A stretch of DNA of 64,000 bases from Coprinus comatus (GCA_034638255.1 JAWPGT010000009.1:186001-250000); one strand, 5' to 3'. Shown: positions 11,750-24,734, counted from the stretch's first letter. The notes: a model not told the origin generated them from the letters alone. Numbers and translations: made by a program.

Positions 11750-14152
11750 CTATAAAGTTACAGCTTTCCTCTCTCGTCTCTTCATTTCGACCCACAAAAC
11801 TTTCTTCTTCTCTTTCTCTTTCCCTTTCTCCTTCCCACCCCGTTCTCCTCCTTCTCCCCTCCCCTCCCCTACCTTCTTATTTCCATTCCTACCTTCATCC
11901 TCATCTTCACTACAAATCTCTCTCACCTCTTCCTCCTCCTCCTCCTTCCCTTTTTCTTCCAACTCTAATGGATCAACTTCAACTCTCGGGGGTACTCTCC
12001 AATCAAACTCCAAGACCAACCAAGCCAAAACAACTTTCATGAGAGCACTAGCAAAAAATCTACCTGGACAAGCATGTTTTCCGTGTCCCCATGCTAAAAA
12101 TGTAGGTGAAGTTGCTGGAAGTGTGGACCCTGGTGCTTGTGTTGTCGTTGTGTGGACTACATTGGATGGTGATGCTGAAGAAATATTTGAGTTTGATGGA
12201 AAGGTAAAAGTAGGACAGGGAAATGAGGATGATGAAGATGACGAAGGTGTGGAAAGGGCTGGAGAAGAAGATCCTCTAGTATTCCTAACAGGAGGCGTTG
12301 AATTAGGATAAAGGAATGAGAATGGTTCAGGCGTTGAAGTAGCTTGAGGTTGAGATCTGGTGGATGTTGAAGAAGCTACGAAACGGTATGGGTTGAAAGT
12401 ATTTGGCGAAGGTGCATAATAACTTTCATTGGTGTGAAGTAATTGAGAGCCTACAAAAGTCAATGTTCCAGGAGGAATAATACTCCCATCAGAAAGTACA
12501 ATTGGACGAAGGGCTTTGCGTGCCATGGTCACTATATTCATTGGTTAGTGAGTGTTGCTCGCATGAGGTAGTTAGAGATGACTTACAACATGGAAAAGCA
12601 GCATTGTAAAGGTTATCATTGAGTCTCATTGTCTCCTTCAAGAAACTATCAATATTATGCATCTTCTCAATAGCGCTCTTCGTCCATCCTTCATGCCTAA
12701 CGATGCCTTCGACCTCAGCCCGTAATACCGGAACATAGTCGGGATTCTGTGACAGTATCTGAATAGCTTGTCTCATGACCTGGTGCGTTTGGAGTAAGAA
12801 AATGATAATACAAATGGTGAGGGTAATATACCTTTGCTGTAGGATTGACCGCTAAATAATTGGTCATCAAAATATGAGAAGCCAGCTCGCTCAATGGCAT
12901 TTCAGGCTTGTTGGGATCATGGTCAATGAACCAGGTCATCATGTCATTCTTGAACCTTGGTGTCAGTTTTTTTAGAAGTACTAGAATATTGAACGTACAG
13001 GATAAGGCTCCCCATCCTTGACAAGTCGTTCCTGGCGTTCTTTGAGCCCCTCAAAGAGAATCGTTTCTACCTTTCGCTTGATCTTCCCAAAGGGCGTGAA
13101 GAAGAATACATAAAAGCTGTCAATCGGATTTAGTTGAGGAAATACCACCCAAAGAGAAATAACGTACGATCTCAATGGCTTTGGAAAATACCCCAACCTC
13201 CGTACGTGTTTGTCAAAATCATTGGTAATCGCCATCGTTGCTTCCAAGTAACCATCTTCTTTGCCTATAATGTTTTTAAGCAGCTCGCTGGTATGAGTAC
13301 AAAAAAGACAGTCTCACATGATGATGTTCCAACAAGTATACCGTTAATGAGTCGATTGCAAATGTGCGTTGTGAATTCAACTTCATCAACATACTTCCAA
13401 TCTGCCAAAACGTTAGACTTGGGCAGAGGATAATCTTACAATTGTCCACATACCATCCAACTCATGTGAAACAAAATGATCAGTCACGTCCTTCAACTCT
13501 GCCTGCATAACCGGAATTGTAGATTGTAGGTTTCGAGTAAGCTGCGTTCCGAGTAATGATTTAAGCTGTGAGTCCTCCGAGAGATTAGAATCTAATGTAT
13601 ACGATAGTTTGAGCAACTAGATTATTGGGTGAGCGAGTATTGGAAGAGTATAATAGATCATATATTACCTCTTCAACTGCAGAAGCCGCTGATAACTCAT
13701 CTTCAGGTGCCTTTCTCAGTTCTTCGATGAATTTGGGTTTCGCAATGACAACAATCCAGCGGGTGAATGTTGGTATCCTAAATATACCATTGGGAAACTT
13801 AACCCAACACATCATTATATTAGACTCGTGTTCTATGCAAGAGATAAAGAGCCGTACTTTATTGTAACCTTTCTGCAACAATCGAGTAGGGTTGTACGAA
13901 TATTGTATTGCGGTGAGATATGATGTAAGGGTACTCGAAAATCCAACCGAAGGTATCCCTCGATACTACAGGACGAGGCATTAGTAATCGATTTCATCTC
14001 GACCCCTCAGAGCACAAAGGACAGAAACTCACAATGTCCCTGTCGCGTCTTAACCACAGGAAATATAGGCCAGTTCCAAATATAATTAGATATACAAGCA
14101 AGAAGCTTTCTTCTGCTTCTTCAAGATGAGAGCCTTTAATATATGCGTCCAT
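11750..14152 (-). CDS. cytochrome P450 monooxygenase
   Basis: The start is ATG 14152 (MDAYIKGSHLEEAEES). A hydrophobic membrane anchor (LLVYLIIFGTGLYFLWL) is followed by basic residues, as in microsomal P450s. Around eight exons follow. FTRWIVVIAKPKFIEELRKA is typical of fungal P450s near the B region. KETMRL is the ExxR motif of helix K, NPYRF the PERF-like motif, and FLAWGHGKHACPGR the haem loop with the Cys ligand. The enzyme needs NADPH-P450 reductase; the substrate cannot be told. Two features are odd. About 70 Ser/Thr/Pro-rich residues are inserted between NPYRF and the haem loop (about 12115-12375). The tail after WRVPP is a long Glu/Lys/Gly-rich stretch ending KRRERKAVTL. Confidence 0.9.
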
Positions 14153-14678
14153 TATATGTGTAGATGATAATTGAAGTCGACAGTTGTGAAGTCATGAAGT
14201 CATGAGGCAATGTGTGAGGATACGGAGGATGATTAACAGTCGAGCAGGGCGCGTGGGAGACATCAGGGTCGATGTTGCAGTCACTTCGTTACCTTCCACC
14301 ACCGTAATCCATCGTTCAAACGTTTACGTTCAATAGTCAGTGTGTTCAACACTCAGTTGAGCATCTTATTTTTTTGGCAATGATTGGCTGTTGAATCAAA
14401 TCGTTATATTGGTTCTCCAAACGTCATGTAAAATGAGAAAAAGCCACAACAACTAAAAAGAGTCACGAAGTGCCTCGTTCTATCACATATACTTAACATT
14501 CCACGCCCACCGTTTTATTTTTCCTCAAGCTCTCAAAGAAATCACCCTTGGCAAGAAAGTATTACCCAGATGTTCACACACACGTGATGATCTCTTCGTG
14601 AAGTAATCGCTCCCATACCTCCTATTTCTTTCCCAAGAACATCTTCGCCTCGTATTAATCACTCCAATAACCCATACC
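14153..14678. promoter_or_regulatory. divergent promoter region between P450 and S-formylglutathione hydrolase
   Basis: The two genes start on opposite strands 526 bases apart, so this stretch must carry both promoters. No defined TATA box or operator stands out. There is a TTCAA-rich patch near 14335-14395 and an A/C-rich leader just before the ATG at 14679. Confidence 0.45.
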
Positions 14679-15901
14679 ATGACAGACAATCCGATTCTTG
14701 AGAAGCTCTCTTCCAACAAATCTTTTGAAGGAGAACTTATTAAATACAAATTCAAGGTAGGTTGATCTATATTATCTCCTTTTTCATTCACAATGCTCAT
14801 GAAATAATATATTCTCTCACATTTAGTCAGCTGCCCTAGGGGGCCTTTTCGCCCAATTTAACATCTACATCCCCTCAGACGCATCCGTTAAAAAGGTACC
14901 GATCCTAACCTACCTCGCAGGTTTAACCTGCACCGAAGATAATGGGTACGTCATAGCCCTGAATAAATATTGCATCAACTTGACCCCTATCTTTTCCCGC
15001 CAAAGTGCACAGAAAGGCAATTTCCTCAAGACCGCATCAGCTGAAGGCATTGCCATTCTCTTCCCTGATACATCTCCTCGCGGCGCAGGTGCACCCAACG
15101 AGACCGATTCATGGGACTTTGGCGTTGGAGCAGGATTCTACCTAAATGCTACCAAGCCCGAATACTCCAAGTATTATAACATGTATACTCATGTCACTCA
15201 AGAATTACCACAGGTGATTGAAGCTGCCGGTCTTCCCATTGTCAGTCTATAGACCTTACAGCAGATATCAACCCTCGCTAACAATACATGTTTAGGATCT
15301 ATCTAGGCAATCTATCTTTGGCCATAGCATGGGTGGTCACGGTGCTCTCACAATCTACCTTGCCTCAAAGACGAAGCAGTTCAGATCCGCATCTGCCTTT
15401 TCTCCAATTTCAAACCCTTCTAAATGTCCTTGGGGAGAGAAGGCATTTAACGGTTACCTTCAAGGTGGAATTGAAGAAGGAAAACAGCAATACGATGCAA
15501 CGGAGCTTCTCACTAAACATAAAGACCCTGTCCACATCCTTGTTGACTATGTATGTTAAATTTCCAGTATTTTTTGACGTGTCGCTTATTCAAAAATTCA
15601 GGGTACTGGTGACAACTTCTATAAGCAAGGTCAGCTTTTACCCGAGAATCTTCTCAAAGCTGCTCGGGATGCCGGATATGATGAAGTGCAGGTTCGCGTG
15701 AGAAGTCATCACGATTATGATCACAGCTACTACTTCGCGAGTGTTCCTTTCTTACTCGGTAGCTCGCCAATGTCTAAATAAAAACATCTAGATCTCAACC
15801 TTTGCCTCGGACCATATCCACTGTAAGTGCATTCTGCTACAATATCGAATACATAACCCTTATACACAAACCTAGTCCACGCAAACTTCCTCAAGGCTTG
15901 A
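14679..15901 (+). CDS. S-formylglutathione hydrolase (esterase D family)
   Basis: The start is ATG 14679 (MTDNPILEKLSSNKSFEGEL). Seven or so exons give a protein of about 285 residues, the usual size. Motifs in order are PILTYLAGLTCTEDN, PDTSPRGAG, the nucleophile elbow GHSMGGHGAL, GTGDNFY with the acid residue, and HHDYDHSYYF with the catalytic His. The enzyme hydrolyses S-formylglutathione to formate and glutathione, the last step of glutathione-dependent formaldehyde removal in the cytosol. The last large intron (15737-15791) appears to start with GC (GCGAGT) instead of GT. Splicing there restores YYFISTFASDH, which matches the family C-terminus. A further intron joins it to FHANFLKA and TGA at 15901. 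Confidence 0.92.
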
Positions 15902-15939
15902 TGAAAAACTAATAGTTATTGCCGATCTTCGTTCTGTGG

Positions 15940-18145
15940 CTATGGCATACTCTCTTGTACAGTAGCAATGATCCTCTGACGATATATTGCTCTCAGCTCC
16001 TTGATTTCAGATTGAATCCAAGAACTCTTGAGTGCCGTGTATACAGTTGCTCGCCTTTGGTGCTCGTGAATTAATAAGTCAAGAATGAGCTGCCTCGCTA
16101 GAACAAAGTGAATCCATGGTTACTGATGGAAGGAAACGTAAACGTACCATCTTCCAAGTCCCTCCATGGCATATCTGGAAAGTGAATCTCTCCGAAAACA
16201 ATACGCTCCTTCACGAGAGCATCCCGACTAAGACTACTTGCCACAGAGCCCTCGGAAGACGTGGATGTGCTATCGTAGTCTCCCGTGGACCGCTTGTCGA
16301 GTCCATTGTCGAATGGATGATAACCTCTGTATACACTCATAAAAATGTGCGATTTTTACAAACCCTAGAGAAACATACGCCAGCATAACATAGAGGATTA
16401 CTCCAGCACTCCAACAATCCGACGGCATACTAGGAAAATCAATCTTTCAATCACATTGATAAGGGAAGGGTAGACAAACCCAATGTAACTGAGATGCTTG
16501 TGATCGAGGGCCAGTACACCTTCAGGAGGTAAGTAGGATACTGTACCACAGACATTGAACGTCTCTTGGTACGAATTTGGTCTTGCCAACCCAAAATCGG
16601 CTATTATAATTCGCGGATATGGACCCGGGACATATAGAAGGATATTCTCCGGCTATGATGAAGGTCAGTTGTTCGCAAATCCTAAGAGATGCTTTGATAA
16701 TTGCCTTGAGGTCTTATCGAGTAGGTGTGTCAGCTCAATACACTAGATGCATATAGCAACCTACCGCGGTGAGAAATCATGAGATCATGCAAGTAACGTA
16801 GACCTTCTAATAATTGATACATAACATACTTGGCCTCGGCTTCACACAAGGGATTTCCTCCACCAGTGGGACCAGTGATATAGGTGAAGAGATCACCGCC
16901 TGTGCAAAGTTGCAGAAAAATATTGCTTAAAATAATCGCCCTCTTCAGAGTCTTGGATTGAGGACGAACAAAAGTGTTTCTTACATGAATCTATCGTTTC
17001 GTTCAGTGTCGTATATTTCACTGATGTTAGGCTTTCGAGAGTTTAGAATCATAAGTCAAGTCATCCTTTGAAACTGCGTACGTGTTTGAGTTTCATTAAT
17101 ATTTTCACCTCCTTCATTACTTGCTCTACTTCACTATCCTTCTTAGTTCTAATACTTTTGCAAGCAACTTGTCTATGATGTGAGGGGTCTAGGGCCAGGT
17201 GTACTGTAGCGAAGGAACCGGTCCCTAAACACTGCGATGCGACGATATACCTACCGAGACGCTGAGAAAGGTTTAGCTTTAGCACACATAAATGCACGAG
17301 TGTTCACTCGGAAACCTTCTGAGCTGCATGTGAAGGAGGCGTTGGGTCAAACATTGATTGTTTTTCTTTCGGTTCTTTCAAAAGGTGATAGCAGGTAAAT
17401 TCTAACGTCGCCATCCATCAAAAAAATTGTTGGTGGCTGGAGTTTTGACGAATACATACCTATCTGATTGGGGAATCCAAGAACATCGCCATCGAGGAGA
17501 ATGACTGGGTGTTTCTTGATATGTTGACCGTTATATACAATTCCATTCCGAGATACATCCTGGGGAAAAGCAATGAGAAAAGGAACTCGGGTAGTAACAG
17601 CCTATTAACTTACTTGACATGATACGATGAGTCCTCCACCCGGTGACCTCACACTAGTTTCAATTACCGACGGTGTCTCGGTATATAGAAACATATAGAA
17701 CTCACGCATATAGTTTACAATGCACATTGGAAACCCCTAGGTGATTAATGGCATATGTACTATATCCATTTATCAGAAAATCATTCGACTTGGACTCCTC
17801 AGACTCACCAATATTTTGCGTTTCTTCCTATGGTCGCAGGCCGCGTAAACCCTAACATTATCGCTACACTAGCATATATACTTCACTCCTATATACATAT
17901 ATGCGTGAGAGTAACCCACTTTCTTTGAACCCTTGCCAATGAGTAACGAGCTTTGCGCATACATCCAGGTCTTTGGATCGACTGCTGTTGGAGGGTGCAG
18001 TCAAGGTATTTGTATAGCTCGCCGATGGCAACGAATGCATTATAATTGCTGACTGGAGTGAAGGTAGTCGAGCATATAAGTAAAACCTTTCTGTGATCGA
18101 GGAAAGAGAATGAAGGAAAGAGCACAATGAGGGGTTTTCTTCCAT
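15940..18145 (-). CDS. FHA-domain serine/threonine kinase, Cds1/Chk2 (Rad53)-like
   Basis: The probable start is MEENPSLCSF at 18145. The first exons encode an FHA domain, with HLGVSNVHCKLYA and DVSRNGIVYNG phosphothreonine-binding features. A kinase domain follows: glycine loop LGTGSFATV, VACKSI with the ATP-binding Lys, HRD split by an intron, DLKPENILL, ADFGLARP, and then YLPPEG where APE is usual. FHA plus kinase is the layout of the Cds1/Rad53/Dun1 group, which relays DNA-damage and replication-stress signals in the nucleus. The intron inside the catalytic loop (16653-16704) begins GC (GCAATT) and is needed to join DLK to PEN. The end is TAG at 15940, only 38 bases from the convergent hydrolase stop. 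The exact N-terminal exon chain is less certain than the kinase part. Confidence 0.82.
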
Positions 18146-18269
18146 TTATAGTGGCCCTAACAGAATTGATGGAGATCGGTGCGACTAAGTTGGATATTGA
18201 ATAGCGAATGGGAACCTACTGCATATTAACTGAGCCAACACAAACAACGTAAATATACACAAAAAGAAA

Positions 18270-20693
18270 TTAATCATATCCCTTTCCACTTCTTTGTTTC
18301 ACCCGCTTCATCTTTTTGTGATGCTTTTTGCCTGATCCTGCATTTTCTAGAAGTGCCGCGATGCGCGCATTTTTGAAGCCTAACGGCGTTCCATTGTTTG
18401 CCAAGACATTTTGATGTGGGTAGAACTTTCCTCGAGAGAAGCTGTTTGCTGAATTTGCTCCTGATCCAGCTAACTTGGGTCGAGCGGCTAGAGGGTCCCT
18501 TCCGAAGAAATCATCATCAATCACATTTGACTTGAAACCATGCCCTTGTGCTTTGAGGAATGTTGAAGTATCCGTGGCAACAAATGTATCCGAGTCCTTT
18601 CCAACTCGTGTAACAGGTGCTTTCTTCTTTCCTGTGGCTCTATCGAGCATGGTTTCTCGTGTCTTTTGGTTGAATCCGGTCTCATCAATACCTGGCGGTG
18701 GATGACAAAAGAGAAGTTTGGCATTTACGTAGTCCTTGAGAATATACCGGGCAGCTCGAGCTTCGTCTGGATTACCCTGACTTGCACGCATATAGCCACG
18801 AGCAACTTTGGTAGTGTATCAGTACAGTTATCATCGGACACTGGTTACTGATTCACTTACTGGCATAACTTATCAAAAAGTCTGAAGCTGTGATTTTTCC
18901 ATCACCACCTTCCTCAAAGCTCCGTACCTTGATTGACAGGCCATAAATTGCTTCAAGGAGCTCCTGTGGCAATCGTTTCACCAGAAGTGAAATGGGACCA
19001 GTGTATTCTCGCATTTGATCAATTGGTAAAACACCGTCGCAAATAAGATCAGCATTCGTCGTAGCAAATTGAGGGAAGACCAATCCAGGACAATCACAAA
19101 GGACAATGGATTCTGATAGATGGATAGTCTGGAAATGTTTTGTTTTCCCAGGAGTAGACGAAACGCTGACTTTCTTCTCTCCAAGCAATGAGTTTATGGT
19201 GCTTGATTTACCAACGTTAGGGTATCCGACAAGACCAACGCTGAGTTTTGTAGGTGGTTTTCCAGAAGCATCCCTGAAGTCTGATATAACAGTCAGCGGA
19301 GCACCGAGATAATAGCCACAAATGCCATACCCGATAGTGGTGGTGCTTCCCTCATCATTAGGTCTTCCAATTCAACCACAGATAGAACTTGAACTCTTGG
19401 ATCTGATTTTGACTCCTCGTCATCGTCTTCTTCTTCCGAATGATAGTACCCTTCTTCATTTCCCGAATCGTTTTCGTCTTCCGATTGAGGAAGGGGTGCT
19501 GTATTTTCTGTTGATTCATCTTGAGCTTCTTCGTTTAGGGATGCCCCCTCATCCTTTTGGGGTTGCTGCACAGGTGTTTCTTCTGACTCATCGCCTTCTT
19601 CTGATTCTGATTCTTCTTCAAGATCATGGAGTTCAGCCGCTTGTAGAGCCTCTAGGCGTGCCTGTTGCAATGCAGTTGCATTGGCAGCGGAATAGAACGC
19701 ATACCGAATGTTTTGTGAGTCGAAGTAGTCTGCCCACTGACATCTGTTTAATAGTAAACAAATCAATTAGGCAGAACAGAGTTGAAGTTGATAATGTACC
19801 TTTGTTTTGCTGTTAACAAATCTGCTTTATTGATGAGTAGCAGGCTTCTTCGCTTGCCTTTCCCGGTACCTGCTTCTCCCTCGTTTCCCTCAACATCCTT
19901 CACATAATCCTCTAAATCTTCACATCGGAATCGTAGTGGATTTCTTGCGTCTACAATTTGAACGACAAGATGTGATCTTTCGAGTACACGCCACAATTGC
20001 CTCCAAACTTCTATGTTGCGCTCGAAGGGAGTTAACAAAAATCGTTCCTCTTCTTGTAGTCTGTGTCCTATATGAATTTACCAAAGTAAAACAAGTATTA
20101 AAAAAAACTTACTGTGCCAAACCTCTCCTCCACTCCAGAAACGCTGCTTTTTCGTTTCGGTCAACATCTGCTGCTGTCATTGATCTTGTCCATGCCGGCC
20201 GCCTAGGGACACGCAGACGCTTTTTATTTGCTGCATGTTTTTTAAGTACTTGAGCTTCTTCCTGCTCCGTCAAGAGGTAAGGGTTCTGGGTTGTTCTGAC
20301 AGACTGTTGAATAATCTTGACATTCCTCCGTTCTTTGAACATGAATATCTTCAGGGAAAAGGTTGTCATCAAGATTACTTACCAGCCGTGAAATCTGTCC
20401 CTGCTAATTCTGCAGTATTCAAAAACTCATCGAGATCTCGTTCATGAGTAACTGATTTTAGTCGAGTAGTTGAGTCGGCATCGACGGAATACTTTTGGAA
20501 TATGTCAATGTCCGTTATACGGCAGTATAAAAATTAGCACATACGTTGCCTGTTTCGTGCATCCTTCGAGCATCTTTGGCTTTTCGGTTTATGATTGCCC
20601 GACCTAGGCCACTCGGATTGTGGTCTCGTTTAGGGGGAGGCTTTATTTTTCGTTAGTTATGTTTATTTACTGACTATCAAAGAATTTTACCAT
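18270..20693 (-). CDS. lsg1: large-subunit ribosome biogenesis GTPase Lsg1
   Basis: The start ATG (20691-20693) is followed at once by an intron (GTAAAA to AAAG, with a CATAACTAACG branch point), after which PPPKRDHNPSGLGRAI fits the fungal Lsg1 N-terminus. The G motifs are circularly permuted: VDARNPL and NKADLL (G4) precede GYPNVGKSS (G1), STPGKTKHFQT (G2) and DCPGLVFPQ (G3). An acidic insert rich in Glu/Ser/Asp (about 19400-19640) lies between G4 and G1, as in Lsg1. The C-terminus has a Lys/Arg-rich tail (KKHHKKMKRVKQRSGK). Lsg1 releases the export adaptor Nmd3 from cytoplasmic 60S subunits. There are seven or more exons. Confidence 0.93.
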
Positions 20694-21005
20694 TTTGTGC
20701 AAGGGTAAGTCGAAGAGATGAGATAGCAATTATTGCTAAGAACTCAAATTATGACTTTTCATTAGTCAGTTTGTCTGATTATCACTACTCATTGTACGTC
20801 ATGTGACGGATAGATCTCGACCCCTAATATCAACAGACATACACCAGCCATGTACATTGCAGGGTTATCTCAACGTTCTCTCGAGATCATGAGCAGAAAC
20901 ACATATGTATTCGGGTATGCATAAATTTCTCAAAAGGTGACTTCAAATTCTTTTGTACTAGATTTCAAGGCAAGTTTGGTTTCACTACAAGATTTACTTC
21001 AGTCT
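20694..21005. other. intergenic between lsg1 promoter and cellulase 3' end
   Basis: About 310 bases with no gene seen. It includes the lsg1 upstream region. Confidence 0.45.
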
Positions 21006-22921
21006 TCAATTGATGTGGGAAGTAATTAGTTGTAACGCACCTGCTTGGGTCCACAATGGCTGATCAGATCCATTTGCGTTCGGTGTAAGGGTCAAAACAT
21101 AGGTGGTATCGAAAGCACCAGCACTCCAAGCGGCGAATCCTGCGAGTGTATCGGAATTTGCCTTCAAGAAGGCCAATTGGGCCTTAAGCCTGAACAAAGA
21201 ATGAAAGGTATGTCGCCAAGAATCGAAGTAAGGAGCACGTACGCAGTAATACATGATTGAGTGTTTCCTCCTCCAGTCTCGCTAAGTACGGCTTGCCTGT
21301 TTCCATTGGCTTTCAGGAAGGTGACTAGGTTTTGGAAGACAGAAACGTTGTCCTACAAATGTCATGAAATTATATTTCCAGCAAGGAAAAATGAATGTGA
21401 CCTACTGTAGTACACTCAGCATGAGTTCCACTGTTGTCACTATCGAGATATTTGTGTACTATTTTATGAAGCTGTGAGTGAAGTATGTATAGATGATAAA
21501 CATAAGTTACGTACCATCAAATATTAGCTTGTTAGTCCCACCAGCGGGATCTGTAACCTTGACCAACAAAGGACCTGCTTCGGTTGGGAACGCTTGTGCA
21601 CTCGACCAGGAAGAACCTAGCGAAAATTACAAGTTGTTATCATAGGATACCCTACTACACCTCGTACCTGGAATAAGGATATACTGTGAAGTTGCTCCAG
21701 CAGCACGAATTGCATTGACTGCAGCCTGGACACTGGTAACCCACGTAGAAACATTGGGAACATCATGAGGCTCATTCATGATACCGAACTAAACATGAGA
21801 TTAGCGCGCGGAATGATCTCCATAGTCATATAGCTCACGATGATTCGAGAGTTATCTTTGTATCTGGCAGCAATTTGCCTCCACAAGCTGGCATACTGGT
21901 CGTTGCTTGGACCACCTTGTGCGATAATTTGACCGTTCCAACGAGCATAGTTGTGCTATCCATACGAATTAGACACAGGCAAACAAGTATTGTGAATTTG
22001 ACTAACCAGATCGAGAATTACCCAAGGCCTGGTAGCAGTGTTCAATGCGGTTTGCACGGTGTTATCATAACGGCGGAAGAAGTTTTCATCGAGATTTCCA
22101 CCGACGGTTGGAGTCATTAGTTGCCAGGCTGCCAGGATTTATGTTAGGTAGTGCGTTAGTCTCAAGATTGGATTCTCATACCGAACGCTACATAGCATTG
22201 TGTCAGTATGTTCCGCTCATAGTGTTAGGTTTACAAGGCTCACGAATTCTGAAAGCATTGACACCCTGAGAGGCGAAATGGGAGAATTGTGATGTTGGGG
22301 GGTCTACACCAGTTCCTTTGAATGACCCATCTGTTGCCTGTAATCACTTAATATGAATACAAACATAACTCTTGGTGGTTATTTTACGAGTGAACTTACG
22401 ACACTGAAGTCATAACCAGCCATATTAATACCCCCAAGGAAAGGTAAGCGGGAACCACCGGTTGGTGTTGGGTTTGTCCCAGTGGATGTTGTCGTGCTGG
22501 TGGCAGATCCAGGAAGACATTGCCAATAATCTTTAGTGAATAGAGGTCAGCACTCAAGATCTTCCACCTGAACTTGTCACTGTGTACAATGTTTTCACTC
22601 ACAGTCATTTAACACAGTGCATGTTGCACCAGAAACACAAGTTGTTCCTCCAGCTGAAAGTAAATTAGAAATTGAAAGCTAATGTGCACTGAGTATAAAT
22701 ACATACACCAGCCAATTCCGCCACCTATTATGGAGCATTTATCAAATTCATATCCAGATTATTTGATTATAATCTAACATCTGGAACTTACATTGAGCAT
22801 ATAGCTAAGCATGTCAAGTGAGTCAGTTATTCAGACCAGTGTAACTCATCACACTCACCGGTTGTTGAGCTAGGACGCGAGAAGCAGCAATGAGAGCAAC
22901 AAAGAGCGATTTCATAGACAT
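21006..22921 (-). CDS. secreted endo-beta-1,4-glucanase, GH5 with N-terminal CBM1
   Basis: The start ATG is at 22921 (or 22915). A signal peptide (MKSLFVALIAASRVLA) leads into a CBM1 cellulose-binding module with WCGGIGWSGGTTCVSG and DYYWQCLPG, and then a short Ser/Thr/Pro linker. The GH5 barrel begins GGINMAGYDFS. It carries NAFRIPFAW, VILDLHNYARW, the acid/base in GIMNEPHD and the nucleophile in VLSETGGG. The end is LITSHIN with TGA at 21006. Around ten small exons are spliced by 50-60 base introns. The enzyme cuts cellulose internally outside the cell, which fits a plant-debris or plant-associated lifestyle. The layout matches GH5 subfamily 5 (EGL2-like) endoglucanases. Confidence 0.93.
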
Positions 22922-23316
22922 TATGAATGAGGAAATCCGTATTGCATCGACCCGAGTTTTAATCAAAGACCACGGATATTTTGCGGACTATTAGCTTTAT
23001 GTGGAGTGCTGTAGCATACTTCACAACGATATACAGGTTATGAATTTCATTGACTTCAACCTGTGGCCGTTGATTGCGGTGTCGTACTTTCTCCGAAAAG
23101 AATGTTATTTATAGTTTGCGGTGGCATTACAATACAGTAGTCGGTGTTTTTAAGCGTTTTCGTACTCTAAGCGACGTCATGTCAGCAGGTATGGTACACG
23201 CCTAGAATATACGCGTGCTGAAATGTACTGGGTTGCGTTGGGATGATGGAGAGTATATCGTGGGAGTTATGTAATTTATGCACATTTATTCGCTCGGAGT
23301 ATTTACTTGGCAGGCT
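22922..23316. promoter_or_regulatory. divergent promoter region between cellulase and LYR-motif gene
   Basis: This is the roughly 395 bases between two divergent starts. No clear TATA or catabolite-control site could be named with confidence. Confidence 0.4.
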
Positions 23317-24485
23317 ATGTCGAAGATCATTCCAATAACCTCTCTCTACCGAGAATACCTTCGCGCTATTCGACTACTACCTCAGCCATATCTCCGGTAG
23401 AACCACATCGCTCATGACAGCTGTTCAAGTTTAATCATTTTATTCAGGCAATTCTACCGTCTCAAAGTTCGAGATGATTTCGATAACCTCAGAGAGACTC
23501 GTTCCTTAGAGATGCAACAAAAAAAGTATAAACGTATATCCAAGGTACTCCACAACAACAATGATATAAATGGCGTATCTTAATCCAAACATATCACAGG
23601 AACTTCGAAGAATGAATGATGGTCTACGGGGTGATTGGCGGAACTTTGACCACATTCTTGACATAGCATATGGCCGGAGAGGGAAACTTAGACATGAACT
23701 CCTCGAGGTTTGTCCGCGTCCATTACCATAATAACGGTGATAATAATTCACAATACCATTGACATCTTTATCCACAACAGCCGTTCCTATCCGACCCAAA
23801 TGCCCAAGTTCCCCCGCCCATTATTCCGGCCATGCCAAAATCCCGACCACCCGTATATTCACCTGAACTTCGATCTCTTCTAACGAATGAAATGTCACGA
23901 ATGACGAAACCATTGAGGCCTTCTTATATTGATCGACCACCTACTCTACCACCACAAGCGAATCCCAATTCCGAAGAAGCCAAACTCTGGGGAAGGCTTA
24001 GCAAACGACGCGAAAAGAATATATTACAGCGCTACTACAAGGATGAAATACAAAAGGTGTACCCTCCTCTTGAAGTTCGGGTTAAAGGGGATCGTATGCT
24101 GGAGGAAGTTGGAGCAAGACCAGGCGCAGCTCAAAAGCTCCATTTAATGGACGAAATCAATTCCATAGTTGGTCCTCTATGGAAACCCCCTCCATTAACA
24201 CGAAAAGAGCGTAAAAGTCGGGGTGAAATATCATCACCTGAACCAGGAACTCTTGGTCATCCTTCCCGATGGTTACGACGTCGATATCAAAGTCTACTAC
24301 AACGACTGCCCATACTTACATTCGCCCCCGGGCAGAAACCAGGAACAGGTCGGTATAATGTTGAAGGTTCATTGAAAGCCCTGGGTAATCTTCATGCTAC
24401 CGGTGGTCGCCTGCTGCCTGTGGCTTCAGAAGCTCAATTGGCGTGGCATCCGCAGCCCTCGGATTCGAAGCCCAAGAAATCATGA
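23317..24485 (+). CDS. LYR-motif (complex I LYR family) protein, probably mitochondrial
   Basis: Exon 1 starts at ATG 23317 and encodes MSKIIPITSLYREYLRAI, with the LYR motif near residue 10. Splicing 23397-23447 joins it to QFYRLKVRDDFDNLRE. Two more introns lead to ELRRMNDGLRGDW and then to the large last exon that ends in TGA at 24485. The N-terminal LYR helix bundle is typical of proteins that bind mitochondrial acyl-carrier protein. The C-terminal 200 residues are Pro/Arg-rich (PPPLTRKERKSRG, HPSRWLRRRYQSLL) and resemble fungal Cup1-like LYR proteins. The exact partner complex is not known from the sequence. Confidence 0.75.
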
Positions 24486-24734
24486 TACTGTCTCTACATC
24501 TGCCCTTTCCCATAGTACTTTCATTCATCCAATAAATTTTGGGAAGGGAGAGTGCGAAGCCTGAATACCTAATATCACACAACACGACTATTTCAAAAAG
24601 AAAAGAAAATTAAGAACTGTAGTGAAAGAGAAACAAAACTATATAATAAATACGTCTCTACCCTTTTCCCCCTCATTCTCATATCTCTCCCATCAACACA
24701 TTACGCACTACAACTCCTGGGTCTACGCTCTCCG

